From Clostridiales bacterium (GTDB lineage Bacteria; Bacillota; Clostridia; Christensenellales; Aristaeellaceae), in NCBI GenBank assembly GCA_015056315.1, contig SVGN01000002.1, forward strand, positions 106,292 through 170,291: DNA of 64,000 nt, read 5' to 3'. Made by a program: the position numbers and the translations under genes. How positions within the stretch are numbered: the first letter of the stretch is position 1; each line of letters begins with the position of its first letter. The notes beneath the pieces were generated by a model. That model was not told the DNA's origin and made no database searches. It saw only the letters and a list, made by a program, of their open reading frames with translations. Positions 17,341 through 25,416 of this stretch are shown here, piece by piece.

Positions 17341-19689
17341 TCAGATCAGCTTCAGTACGTCAATTGCCTTCATACCCTTTTTGCCAGCAGGCAAATCAAT
17401 GTTTTCCATGATACCCTTGTTAAAATCCACCTGGATGTATTCGCTGTAGTCGTTCGCAAGTCCTTGCAGAATCGGCTTTAATGTGTCAGCTTCAACGCCG
17501 AAGATCAGGCGCGGACTCATAGCTTCTCGCTCCTCGCTGTCGTCCAGCAGATCACTGAGCGTGAAGCTGTACAGACCCTCCATGTGTTCAGCGAAGAGGT
17601 AGAGCGTGTAGAGGATAACGAGGGGATCAGCTTCATACCATCTTCCACGTGATATACTGGTTATTGTTTTTCCTTTTGTTTCACAATCGCCCTGCAGTAA
17701 TAACCAGCCAATGGGAGACAATCTCAATGTCTCCTTTAGCGAACTGAGTGCATTTTTCTTGACAGTGGGAGAGTATTCATCTCCAAGCAGTATCGGCAAA
17801 TCCTCTGCTGAGTATGTGCTGTCAGGCTCAATCTTCTTAACATACCAAGTAACAATTGGAGATTCGTAGCAAAGGTTGGCAAATAACACACCCCAGGTAA
17901 CAGGAGAATCGCTCCCCAACTCAAGCAGTTTTTCTCCTAATGGTGTAATTGCATTGTTGTCAGTGATTCCTGCTTCTTTAAGCCAGGTTTTAAAACCGAT
18001 AATCATGTACTTGCCCATTCGGTCATTTGCCCAGAAATCGTCAAGCAATTCAAAGTATAGTTCAAGCCATTCTTGTCTGAACCCAAAATTCTGATATCTA
18101 CTAATGTTTTTTGCGCTCATGTTGCTTCCGCCTCCTGTTATTCCAAGTGATCTTGCAGCAATACAACCCTTTGGAGAATCTAAACACGCTTCACAGTGCC
18201 TGCAGTTCGTGAAGACGATATCGTCTTTCGTAATGGTTAAGGCATTGAAAGAACACTCTGCTGCACATTCTTTGCAATTGACACAGTACGCTGCTTTACT
18301 AAGAGCGTTTTTAAACAAATACATAAACCGCACTGATGATGGCGATCTTATCAGCGCAGGCATGGTCAATACTGTGGCTTTTCCTTCAGTGTGCACAGTA
18401 AACTCAACGTTGATGTCTTTATATCTTATCGAATACTTATCATCAGATACCTGAACGAGCGGTCCAATGGCATGCATCCATTTATCCCACTTATAATTAC
18501 TTTCAACGATGACAAGCTTTACAACCTCGCTCGTCTTGATTTCGGTAATCTTGTTATTACCGATGATAAGCTCTTTCCCACCTATGCGTGATTTCCAACC
18601 ACCAGTTTGTAGGTACTTCTTTTTTTCCTCCTCATTGGGAAAATGCTTTGTAATGCTATTGCTGACGATGCTCAATAGCGGCTCAACTTCTGATGGCACA
18701 ATGTGATTTAGCAAGCATTCATACCATTCGGATGCCATGGGGCATAACTTACAGCCAACGCGGTAAGAACCATATCTATACAGATCGTTTAGCAGCAAAT
18801 CATTTTGGAGGATATACAAGAACAGTTCACAAGTACCCCATTCCAGGATAGGGCTACAATTGTACTGAACAGCATGCTTGTTACCGTCAGAGACCATGGA
18901 ATAAGTTGCTCTTGCATCGCTTTCTTCTGCACGAACTCCATCAAACACCATAACCTTAAACGGTTTGTTGCTATTCGGATATTTTGCTTTGTAGATTTCC
19001 TTCAGTTTTGCAATAGAGGGAGCTGTCTTATGTACGCTGCAACACCAACGCAGTTTTCGCGCTGGAAATCCTATCTTGTTCCACGATTCCACAGCATCAA
19101 AATCTGCTTTGGCTGTATACCATTCAAGAGAAGACCAACGTTTCTTTGCTTTCTGAACAGCTTCATAGGTGGTGGATACTTCCATAGTTGTATCACCAAA
19201 TATAACCACAAAGCTATCATGTGGAAGCGCACGCTGAACGATATCTAACATTACGATTGAGTCTTTTCCACCGCTATAAGCGACATAGAACATGCTTACC
19301 TTTTTGCTGTACTCTAAATATGTATTATATACAGTTTTCAAAGTCCGTTGAATTAAACCATTCATGATGCTTTCATTCTTCTTTAGCATCAATGGTACAT
19401 CAACAGGTTCGAGAACCAAGTTGGGTTTAACATTGCGCAGTTCAGGTTTTTCAAATAAGCCGCCACCGACTGCTTCTCCTACAAGTTCTCCTTTATAGAA
19501 ATATCTGCGTGTTTCAGCCCATAACAGAGGCAATTGACTATCTGGGAATTGCCAGTTGTACTTCTTGTCAAAACCAAGAAAGCGAAGCTCTTCAAAGTAA
19601 ACTGGTCGAACTTCCTTGGCAACGCCCAAGATTTTTGATGGCAACAATAAATAGCCGCCAGTCTCAGAATCCCACTCGTAATTGTACAT
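17341..19689 (-). CDS. brxP: BREX type 4 PAPS-reductase-like protein BrxP (PAPS reductase, ferredoxin, DUF4007)
   Basis: 782 aa with three parts. Residues ~105-330: ATP-pyrophosphatase/PAPS reductase domain with the loop 'SGGKDS' (139-144) and 'VGCKLCP' (C313, C316). Residues ~465-512: a ferredoxin-like insert with CX2CX2CX3C and CX2CX2CX6C, able to hold two [4Fe-4S] clusters. Residues ~528-780: a domain opening 'RYQNFGFRQEW', which I read as DUF4007. brxP marks type 4 BREX, and the same domain class (DndC, SspD) activates DNA for sulfur insertion in phosphorothioation systems. Whether BrxP thiolates DNA here is inference. Confidence 0.92.
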   Translation of the reverse strand: MYNYEWDSETGGYLLLPSKILGVAKEVRPVYFEELRFLGFDKKYNWQFPDSQLPLLWAETRRYFYKGELVGEAVGGGLFEKPELRNVKPNLVLEPVDVPLMLKKNESIMNGLIQRTLKTVYNTYLEYSKKVSMFYVAYSGGKDSIVMLDIVQRALPHDSFVVIFGDTTMEVSTTYEAVQKAKKRWSSLEWYTAKADFDAVESWNKIGFPARKLRWCCSVHKTAPSIAKLKEIYKAKYPNSNKPFKVMVFDGVRAEESDARATYSMVSDGNKHAVQYNCSPILEWGTCELFLYILQNDLLLNDLYRYGSYRVGCKLCPMASEWYECLLNHIVPSEVEPLLSIVSNSITKHFPNEEEKKKYLQTGGWKSRIGGKELIIGNNKITEIKTSEVVKLVIVESNYKWDKWMHAIGPLVQVSDDKYSIRYKDINVEFTVHTEGKATVLTMPALIRSPSSVRFMYLFKNALSKAAYCVNCKECAAECSFNALTITKDDIVFTNCRHCEACLDSPKGCIAARSLGITGGGSNMSAKNISRYQNFGFRQEWLELYFELLDDFWANDRMGKYMIIGFKTWLKEAGITDNNAITPLGEKLLELGSDSPVTWGVLFANLCYESPIVTWYVKKIEPDSTYSAEDLPILLGDEYSPTVKKNALSSLKETLRLSPIGWLLLQGDCETKGKTITSISRGRWYEADPLVILYTLYLFAEHMEGLYSFTLSDLLDDSEEREAMSPRLIFGVEADTLKPILQGLANDYSEYIQVDFNKGIMENIDLPAGKKGMKAIDVLKLI

Positions 19690-19690
19690 T

Positions 19691-20401
19691 TCAATTGCCT
19701 ACCTTTATTGCTGTTTGCAGTTTGTCCGTTTCAAAGTATCGCGGATTTGTATGCGCGAACTTATGACAAGTTGGACATATTAGAATCAAGTCGGACGGTG
19801 ATAAATCGTCTTTTGGTGTGTTTTGCGACAAAGGCAAATTGATGTGCAATTCTATCAATTCACTCGCATGCAGTCCATAGACAGCTCTTAAATCCTTTCC
19901 GCAGATTCGACACCTCGTCTGTTGCTGTATCTTGGCTTCTTTCAGCACTGCATTTATCGTTTTATCGGTACTTTCAAGATGGCAGTGATAAGAAGGAAGC
20001 AGAGCTCCAGCAATAAAACCATTGAATTCTGTTCTTAGGGGAAAAACCGTTCTTGCAAGTCTTTTGATAGCAAGAGAGTATGCGTGCAATTCTGCTTTTT
20101 TTTCGCCATAGTATTCCAGCACTTTTCTCTGAGCAATAGAGCCATGCCCGAATTTGCTGCTTGTATTTGGATCAGCCCATGCCACATTTGCCAAACACAT
20201 TTTCATACCATCAATACTTCGGAATGAAGAGTCAGCTTTTAGCTCCTGATAGAAGGGCAAAGTACGCATTGCTTTGCTCAGGTCAGCAACCATTTCTTCT
20301 TTTGCCGCCTTGCTCTCAACATCCTGCAAGCAATAATACGTGTCCACCAAGAGCAGAACTTCATCCATGGTCAGGGGAGGCATGCGTTTCTTTGTTGTCA
20401 T
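19691..20401 (-). CDS. McrA-like HNH endonuclease of the BREX unit
   Basis: 236 aa. The N-terminal half ('TMDEVLLLVDTYY', 'FRSIDGMKMCLANVAWADP') matches the helper domain found ahead of many HNH restriction enzymes. The C-terminal HNH part has C164xxC167, 'IELHINLPLS', then C209xxCH and H217. Where related proteins have two adjacent histidines, this one has H-I, so a catalytic residue may be missing or displaced. It overlaps the upstream gene by ATGA and ends just before brxP. It could be the effector that cuts DNA according to modification state; that is inferred. Confidence 0.8.
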   Translation of the reverse strand: MTTKKRMPPLTMDEVLLLVDTYYCLQDVESKAAKEEMVADLSKAMRTLPFYQELKADSSFRSIDGMKMCLANVAWADPNTSSKFGHGSIAQRKVLEYYGEKKAELHAYSLAIKRLARTVFPLRTEFNGFIAGALLPSYHCHLESTDKTINAVLKEAKIQQQTRCRICGKDLRAVYGLHASELIELHINLPLSQNTPKDDLSPSDLILICPTCHKFAHTNPRYFETDKLQTAIKVGN

Positions 20402-23400
20402 TGTTCTGCCTCCTCTCGCCTGACCAGTCTGCCATCATCACCCATGTAGTAGTATTGTGCGCTTTCAAGGAAGTTGGGCAGCTTTACATCCACAAATCCA
20501 GCCTCGATCAGCCATTCGCGCATGTCAGCTTTTCTTGTAAAGGTGCCTTTTTCGTATTCCTCGCCGATGATCTTTAATAGCATTGTCTGGAAATCATAGT
20601 TTGCATATTTTTTGCTAACATACACAACCAGCGATCTATGTGAGCGGCTGAATGGATAAGGCACATAATCCAGCCGATTGCTGCTCAACACAATGCTTTC
20701 CAGCAGATAGGGCGTCCATGCTATATCAATGGATGGATACCAAATGAAGTCCTGTACCTTGCAGGAAGGCAGGTAGTCGTTGGCTTCTATTGCATCGCTC
20801 AGAATGTTCAGTGCTTCCTCCACCACGTCATCGTCAATGCCTGCGAGTGAACGCTTCATCAGCGTGTTTTCATCTGAACGAACATAATCAGGCGCAATCA
20901 GTCCCATAAGGTGAGGCAGCGAAACATAGTGAATACCGCGCTCATCCAGCAAATCCATCAATTCATCGATGGCGATCTCAGCATAAGGTTCCAGAACGCT
21001 CAGGATAACGCCGCGGTTGGTCATCTCAACATCGTCAGAATTGGCGATGTAGGGTCTGTTGAACCTGAAATTATACCTGAACATGTGGCTGAGAACTGCA
21101 AACAGCACATCGCGGTTGTGGATTTCGTTTCGATCCATGAATTCAGGAAACTGAACAGAGCAATCGTCAAATACTTTGCGTATATTGACGGGCAAATCGC
21201 GCGTCACCTCAGTCAGGTAAGCTATCAGCGGCGCATAATCTGTCTCCTGAATGTGGAACTGAGAGGCGTGAATATAATACCCTCCGTCAATATTGAAGAC
21301 GTTGGGGCAACGCGCAACAACCTGCCCCAGAGCAAATTCGTTCAGGGCAGGGAATTCAGCATAAATCTCAGTTTTATGGACCATACCACGATCACGTACG
21401 AATGCGTCTAATTCATCTGTGGGAGAAACGTTGGCATCTTTCGTGATATAGTCTCGGTACAGATAGTAATCAACACGTTTATTGACGTTGTTTCCAAACT
21501 GCTTCATCACGCCTTGCAGCAAGTAGTGGTTAGATATCTGTGTTCCTGCCAGCTTATCTTTGAAAGCCTCAAACAATTCAATATACGTAATCGCATTCTT
21601 GGGGCTATCCGCTATGTATTGGTCCACTTCATCCAGGATGCTTTCATCGATTGACACCATGGAAGGATGGATGTACTTGCCTCTGTCGCACAGTACGCCT
21701 ACTGCGTTGATTTTTGCGTCCAGAGCGCGCTGTGTCATGCGGCAGCTACCCTCGCCGAAGACTTCACGAGCATATTCCTGAAAACGCTTAGCGTCTGTTG
21801 CATCGCTGACCTTGAAACCGTTGACAAAGCGGTTCTTCAAAAGCCAATCGCAAATGAAGACTACAGTAGGCTTGTGCTCGCTGTATAGTGTTCCAAAGAC
21901 TCTGTAACGCTGCTTAATATCGGCGCGAATTTTCTCTTCCCAAACGCCTTCTTCCTCCACTGCATGCCGAATAACCTCCTCCAGCTCATCTTTGAAGATG
22001 TAAGAAGGAAGAGCATCAACGATTTTCGCTGCTACATCACCATCTTCATGCTTGAAAACAATGGCTTTATACTGCTTTTCATAGCTGTATGCTTTGCGGT
22101 CGAAAGCGCCGTCTTCAATACACGCCCACAGAAGATCAAGTTGGTCGCTGTTCTCTATGCATGTAGCAACTTCATTCTTGTGGATCATCAAATCACCATC
22201 GAGCATAGCATGGATATATCCAATAACATCTCTGCCAGCATGGCGCAGACTTGTAGAAAACCTTGAAATAGCTTTTGCTTCAATTTGGCGGACGCGTTCT
22301 CTGGTGATATCCAGCACATCTCCAACTTCTGCCAGTGTACGTCCTTCCTGCCTCAGTCTTAATACAACTGGAACGCGATCTGTTGTCATCGTATATTCAT
22401 ATGCTTTTTCTAATTGCTTTGAAATGCCGCAGCCAATATCATCAGTAAAGATGCGTAAGCTGTTAATTAAAGCTATCTGCTCATCTGGCTTGTCTTCAAG
22501 GTACTTTTCTATAGTCTGGGTAGCGTCAATGAAACAATCATTTTCAGTAAATACTGTGTTCAGATCAATCGGTGTTTTCTTCTTTGATGCGGCGACAAAA
22601 GGCAGCACATGAAGAGTCATACTAATCCCATGATCAGCTACACGACTGACAATTTGAACGATCTGTCTATGCAATTCTTGTTGCTTAACGTAATCATCAA
22701 ATACAGAACATAGACTACGCATTTTGTCAGGCTCTTCCAACGCCATCAGGCACAGTTCCTCGCCCAGCACCTGATACGCTTCCTCCAGCAGCGCTGCATA
22801 ATTCTTTTCAGCATCAGTCAGTTCTGAAGCATCGTATTCTATTCCAAGCGCAATAGATTCTGCAATCCTTATCAGCTTTTCATTGGCTTTGGCAGCAGGG
22901 ATAGTTGCCTTCGCCTTGTCGGCTTCTGTTACTGTGTTGATTGCTTGAGGGGCGGCTACAAATTTTTTGCACTTGTTTACAATTTCAAGCAGAGAAGTTT
23001 TCCCCATATTTGGGTATTCACTGATTTCTACTATTGTCGCTGAAAACAAATCGTGCAGCGTGTTTCGATGATTTCCGTTGAGTCGATTATAGGGTCTGGT
23101 AGACAATTTAAGCTCGCTAATGCTCCTATCAGCATAAGAAGCATTATGAGGAATGCCAAGAGCTTCATAAATTGGCGCCTCTACATTGATGCCTCTAAGC
23201 TCTTCCAGATAGTTAAACCACGCCTTTCCTGAAGAGAATATTTTTTGTGGAGCTACTATTGATGCGGATGTGGGTTGATCATCAGCCTCATTTATAGTTT
23301 CGTTGCTCTCGTTGGTCGATTCTTCTGTGAGGGAAGGCTCAGCCGCATCGAATTCTTGTTCTTCAGGAATGGCTTCAACAGGCTCTTCTTCAGGTTCGGC

Positions 23401-23721
23401 TTCTTCAGATGTATCTTCAGCATTCTGAACATCTGCAATGGGCTCAACAGCTTCGGTTTCTTCAATGGCGGCAGGTTCATCAACAGACAATTCAGACTGA
23501 GACTCTTGCTGCTGTATTTCTGTGTCAGGATCGTAGCTGTCAAGCGCATGCCGAATGTTTGCAACATAATCACGAGTAGCGCCATGCTGTGTTCTGAATG
23601 CAATAAAGTCGGATGTGGTGAGTTCAGATATAAACTGCTTGTCAAGAGACACGCAAAAAACAACAAAATCAGCGTATTCAGTTTTCAATGCATCTCTGAT
23701 TCTGGCATTTTTCCGCGTCAT
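20398..23721 (-). CDS. Large protein with alpha-CTD-like and sigma-region-4-like DNA-binding domains
   Basis: 1107 aa. Order: ~60 N-terminal residues; a very acidic linker (62-150); a helix-hairpin-helix domain at ~200-254 ('ISELKLSTRPYNRL', 'PNMGKTSLLEIV') that resembles the RNA polymerase alpha C-terminal domain; helical sequence; a sigma region 4-like HTH at ~454-490 ('RTLAEVGDVLDITRERVRQIEAKA'); then ~600 residues with repeated winged-helix-like segments I cannot name. It has no visible catalytic motif. As second intact gene of the unit it may regulate the operon or bind DNA as part of the defence machine. ATGA overlap with the HNH gene. Confidence 0.85.
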   Translation of the reverse strand: MTRKNARIRDALKTEYADFVVFCVSLDKQFISELTTSDFIAFRTQHGATRDYVANIRHALDSYDPDTEIQQQESQSELSVDEPAAIEETEAVEPIADVQNAEDTSEEAEPEEEPVEAIPEEQEFDAAEPSLTEESTNESNETINEADDQPTSASIVAPQKIFSSGKAWFNYLEELRGINVEAPIYEALGIPHNASYADRSISELKLSTRPYNRLNGNHRNTLHDLFSATIVEISEYPNMGKTSLLEIVNKCKKFVAAPQAINTVTEADKAKATIPAAKANEKLIRIAESIALGIEYDASELTDAEKNYAALLEEAYQVLGEELCLMALEEPDKMRSLCSVFDDYVKQQELHRQIVQIVSRVADHGISMTLHVLPFVAASKKKTPIDLNTVFTENDCFIDATQTIEKYLEDKPDEQIALINSLRIFTDDIGCGISKQLEKAYEYTMTTDRVPVVLRLRQEGRTLAEVGDVLDITRERVRQIEAKAISRFSTSLRHAGRDVIGYIHAMLDGDLMIHKNEVATCIENSDQLDLLWACIEDGAFDRKAYSYEKQYKAIVFKHEDGDVAAKIVDALPSYIFKDELEEVIRHAVEEEGVWEEKIRADIKQRYRVFGTLYSEHKPTVVFICDWLLKNRFVNGFKVSDATDAKRFQEYAREVFGEGSCRMTQRALDAKINAVGVLCDRGKYIHPSMVSIDESILDEVDQYIADSPKNAITYIELFEAFKDKLAGTQISNHYLLQGVMKQFGNNVNKRVDYYLYRDYITKDANVSPTDELDAFVRDRGMVHKTEIYAEFPALNEFALGQVVARCPNVFNIDGGYYIHASQFHIQETDYAPLIAYLTEVTRDLPVNIRKVFDDCSVQFPEFMDRNEIHNRDVLFAVLSHMFRYNFRFNRPYIANSDDVEMTNRGVILSVLEPYAEIAIDELMDLLDERGIHYVSLPHLMGLIAPDYVRSDENTLMKRSLAGIDDDVVEEALNILSDAIEANDYLPSCKVQDFIWYPSIDIAWTPYLLESIVLSSNRLDYVPYPFSRSHRSLVVYVSKKYANYDFQTMLLKIIGEEYEKGTFTRKADMREWLIEAGFVDVKLPNFLESAQYYYMGDDGRLVRREEAEQ

Positions 23722-23730
23722 GTTGGTCCC

Positions 23731-23960
23731 TCACAATTCAATGCTGTTAAGCAGGTTTTTGAGTGATTTCAATTCTTCTGCTGAAAGTGGACACCTTTCC
23801 CAGATTTCGTACGGTCAGCGTTCCATGCTCTGATGTCATACTTGGCAATGTTATCGTCCCACTGTACGATGTTGAGTTCCTTCTTCCAGGTTCCGCTTTC
23901 TGAAATCGTGCCGATAGTCTGTACGATTTCAAATGCGATCTTGGACTGGGTTTCGCTCAT
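23731..23960 (-). pseudogene. PC4/YdbC-like ssDNA-binding protein, frameshifted near the C-terminus
   Basis: The open frame gives 63 aa with 'WKKELNIVQWDDNIAKYDIRAW' typical of the YdbC/PC4 family, but ends 'KGVHFQQKN'. Shifting by -1 at 'GGTGTCCACTTT' restores the family's ending ('LSAEELKSLKNLLNSIEL' then stop), 9 bases before the next start codon. So one base appears to be missing near 23783. PC4-like proteins bind single-stranded DNA or RNA and assist transcription. The start overlaps the XRE gene stop as ATGA. Confidence 0.8.
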
Positions 23961-24199
23961 TTGCCGACAGTCCTTTCTATCTGCTTTTCGGGTTCAGGAT
24001 CATCAACATGCTCTATGATGTCGCCATAATCCACTTTCAATGTAGAGCAGATGCGGTCCAGGATTGGCAGAGCAACACATTCATCCTTGCTCAGCTTAGT
24101 CAGGGTATTGGATGAAATGTCTGCCGCACGCCGCAAATCTGCCTTGCTCATCTTCCTGTCAACGAGCAATTTCCAGAGTTTGTTGTATCGGACAGCCAT
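23957..24199 (-). CDS. XRE-family transcriptional regulator (first gene of the BREX unit)
   Basis: 80 aa with an HTH of the Cro/CI type: 'YNKLWKLLVDRKMSKADLRR', 'ISSNTLTKLSKDE', then 'RICSTLKVDYGDIIEHV'. I set the start at 24199, which follows GAGGAGGG; the ORF track extends too far upstream. The pairing of this small XRE with a YdbC-like gene is common in clostridia. Being promoter-proximal, it probably controls the operon. Confidence 0.88.
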   Translation of the reverse strand: MAVRYNKLWKLLVDRKMSKADLRRAADISSNTLTKLSKDECVALPILDRICSTLKVDYGDIIEHVDDPEPEKQIERTVGK

Positions 24200-24229
24200 T
24201 GGAACCCTCCTCAAAAAGATGTTGCCAGA

Positions 24230-24258
24230 AGTATACCATTTTGGCACTGCGATTACAA
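24230..24258 (-). promoter_or_regulatory. Promoter of the BREX operon
   Basis: On the minus strand TTGTAA, 17-base spacer, TATACT; predicted start ~25 bases before the XRE ATG. It lies after a terminator hairpin, so it is likely the main promoter for the ~16.5 kb unit. Confidence 0.7.
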
Positions 24259-24311
24259 GGATAATTCTTGCGAACGCGTGAAGTTTTTGCTCGGCGGCAA
24301 ACTGATTTGCG

Positions 24312-24359
24312 CAAAACAAAGCAAACAGCGGAAGAACATTGCGCTCTTCCGCTGTTTGC
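24312..24359 (-). terminator. Terminator between the small-gene unit and the BREX operon
   Basis: Perfect 15-base inverted repeat GCAAACAGCGGAAGA / TCTTCCGCTGTTTGC, with TTTGTTTTG following on the minus strand. Confidence 0.7.
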
Positions 24360-24479
24360 TTCGTGATTATGACAATTTTTGTTATGGTGCGCATGGAAAA
24401 CTGATAAACCATGCGAAAGAAGGTGATGTTTGTCAAAACGATTTCCTGCTCTGACTGTTGGGAAGGAAGGCACCACTTC

Positions 24480-24763
24480 ACTTTCCATGATTATTCTATC
24501 AAAATTTTTTCTTGTGCGCAAATTTTTCGCCATTGCTTTTGCCCTTGCTGTCATGACGTATTTTCTGTTGCAGTCATCACAGCACCGCAGGCGCACATCG
24601 TAGGTCAGGGGCGCTGGATTGTTGCCATACCCTGCGAAGGGCTTGCCGCAAAGGCAACAGCGATAGTCCCTCGGGCAGGTTTGTTTCCCTTGCCAGAAAT
24701 CAATTCTGCAAAGAAGTCCTGCTCATCAAAGCCATTATAAGAGGTTGGGAAATAGAATACCAT
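24480..24763 (-). pseudogene. Small four-cysteine protein, frameshifted
   Basis: Starting at ATG 24763, the frame 'MVFYFPTSYNGFDEQDFFAE' runs for about 30 residues and then loses coherence; a one-base change at about 24680 (near CCCGAGGGAC) joins it to 'YRCCLCGKPFAGYGNNPAPL' and 'LRCCDDCNRKYV'. That part looks like a small zinc-finger protein of the kind seen in phage and mobile regions. The 3' limit is uncertain because the frame reads on past the terminator. Confidence 0.5.
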
Positions 24764-24800
24764 TTTTTCACACTTTCCGCACTATCAAATGCGCTGTATC

Positions 24801-24950
24801 TTAATTTTCGAGTTCATACACAAAAAAATATGTGCAACCATGTTTTTGTGCAATCTCATTGCAATACAGAAAATCGGGTTCAGATTCAATCGTTGTTTCA
24901 TAATCCACCAAATCAGCATCAATACTACAAACTAACTGCCACTTCTTCAT
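24801..24950 (-). CDS. Small hypothetical protein
   Basis: 49 aa, too short for the ORF track: begins 'MKKWQLVCSIDADL' and ends 'CTYFFVYELEN'. A purine-rich sequence (GCAGGGTAAGG) precedes the ATG, which lies 17 bases after the previous gene's stop. Acidic, no membrane segment, no recognised family. Confidence 0.55.
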   Translation of the reverse strand: MKKWQLVCSIDADLVDYETTIESEPDFLYCNEIAQKHGCTYFFVYELEN

Positions 24951-24957
24951 TTACCTT

Positions 24958-24989
24958 ACCCTGCACCTTATCTCAGCGCAGGCTCCTTT
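24958..24989. repeat. 32-base repeat, copy A
   Basis: CCCTGCACCTTATCTCAGCGCAGGCTCCTTT, almost the same as copy B at 25310. Each copy lies just upstream (minus strand) of a small gene start. In both copies one frame ends KEPAL[R/T]-stop, so this looks like a duplicated gene end plus ribosome-binding leader. Confidence 0.75.
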
Positions 24990-25195
24990 CGATTATCTAT
25001 AATAGATGCTTTGTTCTCTTTCAGCGCAGTGGCAACATCTCTTGCAAATTGTTTATGCGAAATCCATCTGTCAATGATCTCTCCAAACCCTTCTTCAAAG
25101 GCTTCTTCAATTGTGATAGGAGCAACTTCTTTAATCACATTCAGGGGAATATCTGGATAGTGAGATGCCAAATCAGCAAGCAGCACGAGTTCCAT
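24968..25195 (-). CDS. Small hypothetical protein
   Basis: 75 aa: 'MELVLLADLASHYPDIPLNVIKEVAP' opens it and '..NRKEPALR' closes it. Likely alpha-helical and acidic. Its ATG follows the stop of the preceding frameshifted small gene without a gap (TGAATG), which suggests translational coupling. No family recognised. The end carries one copy of a repeat found again at 25310-25341. Confidence 0.55.
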   Translation of the reverse strand: MELVLLADLASHYPDIPLNVIKEVAPITIEEAFEEGFGEIIDRWISHKQFARDVATALKENKASIIDNRKEPALR

Positions 25196-25301
25196 TCAGT
25201 CTTCTCGTGAAATGTCCTCAAACTGCTCATCGTCAGGATTATCAATCCATTGCAGAATTGATTTCTTGTCCCATTTTTTTCAGTTTAACTTCAATAGTCA
25301 T
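25196..25301 (-). pseudogene. Short ORF disrupted in an A-run
   Basis: From ATG 25301 the frame 'MTIEVKLKK' stops after 20 residues. If the seven-A run were six A, it would read 'MTIEVKLKKWDKKSILQWID' and continue to a stop that abuts the next ATG, giving 34 aa. SD-like GCAGGGAG precedes the start. Confidence 0.45.
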
Positions 25302-25309
25302 GCTTTTGC

Positions 25310-25341
25310 TCCCTGCGCCTTATGTCAGCGCAGGCTCCTTT
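25310..25341. repeat. 32-base repeat, copy B
   Basis: CCCTGCGCCTTATGTCAGCGCAGGCTCCTTT; pairs with copy A at 24958. Only the last residues of the presumed duplicated ORF are left in front of it. Confidence 0.75.
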
Positions 25342-25386
25342 GACAGTTGATTTTGAAGATTTGTTCTTTTCTCATCTTCTATATAT

Positions 25387-25416
25387 ATTATAATATATTT
25401 TTTTAATGTTTACCAA
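25387..25416 (-). promoter_or_regulatory. Promoter of the small-gene unit
   Basis: Minus strand TTGGTA, 18-base spacer, TATAAT within very AT-rich sequence; all the small genes down to 24.3 kb lie behind it. Confidence 0.6.

Noticed and set aside
9289-19689. Type 1 BREX, DISARM or Dnd system
   Set aside because: No pglX/drm methyltransferase or helicase and no dndB, D or E; brxP together with brxC, pglZ and brxL fits type 4 BREX.
24159-24596. 145-aa minus-strand ORF running over the terminator into the XRE gene
   Set aside because: Only its first ~25 residues belong to the frameshifted four-cysteine protein; the rest crosses a terminator, a promoter and the XRE start.
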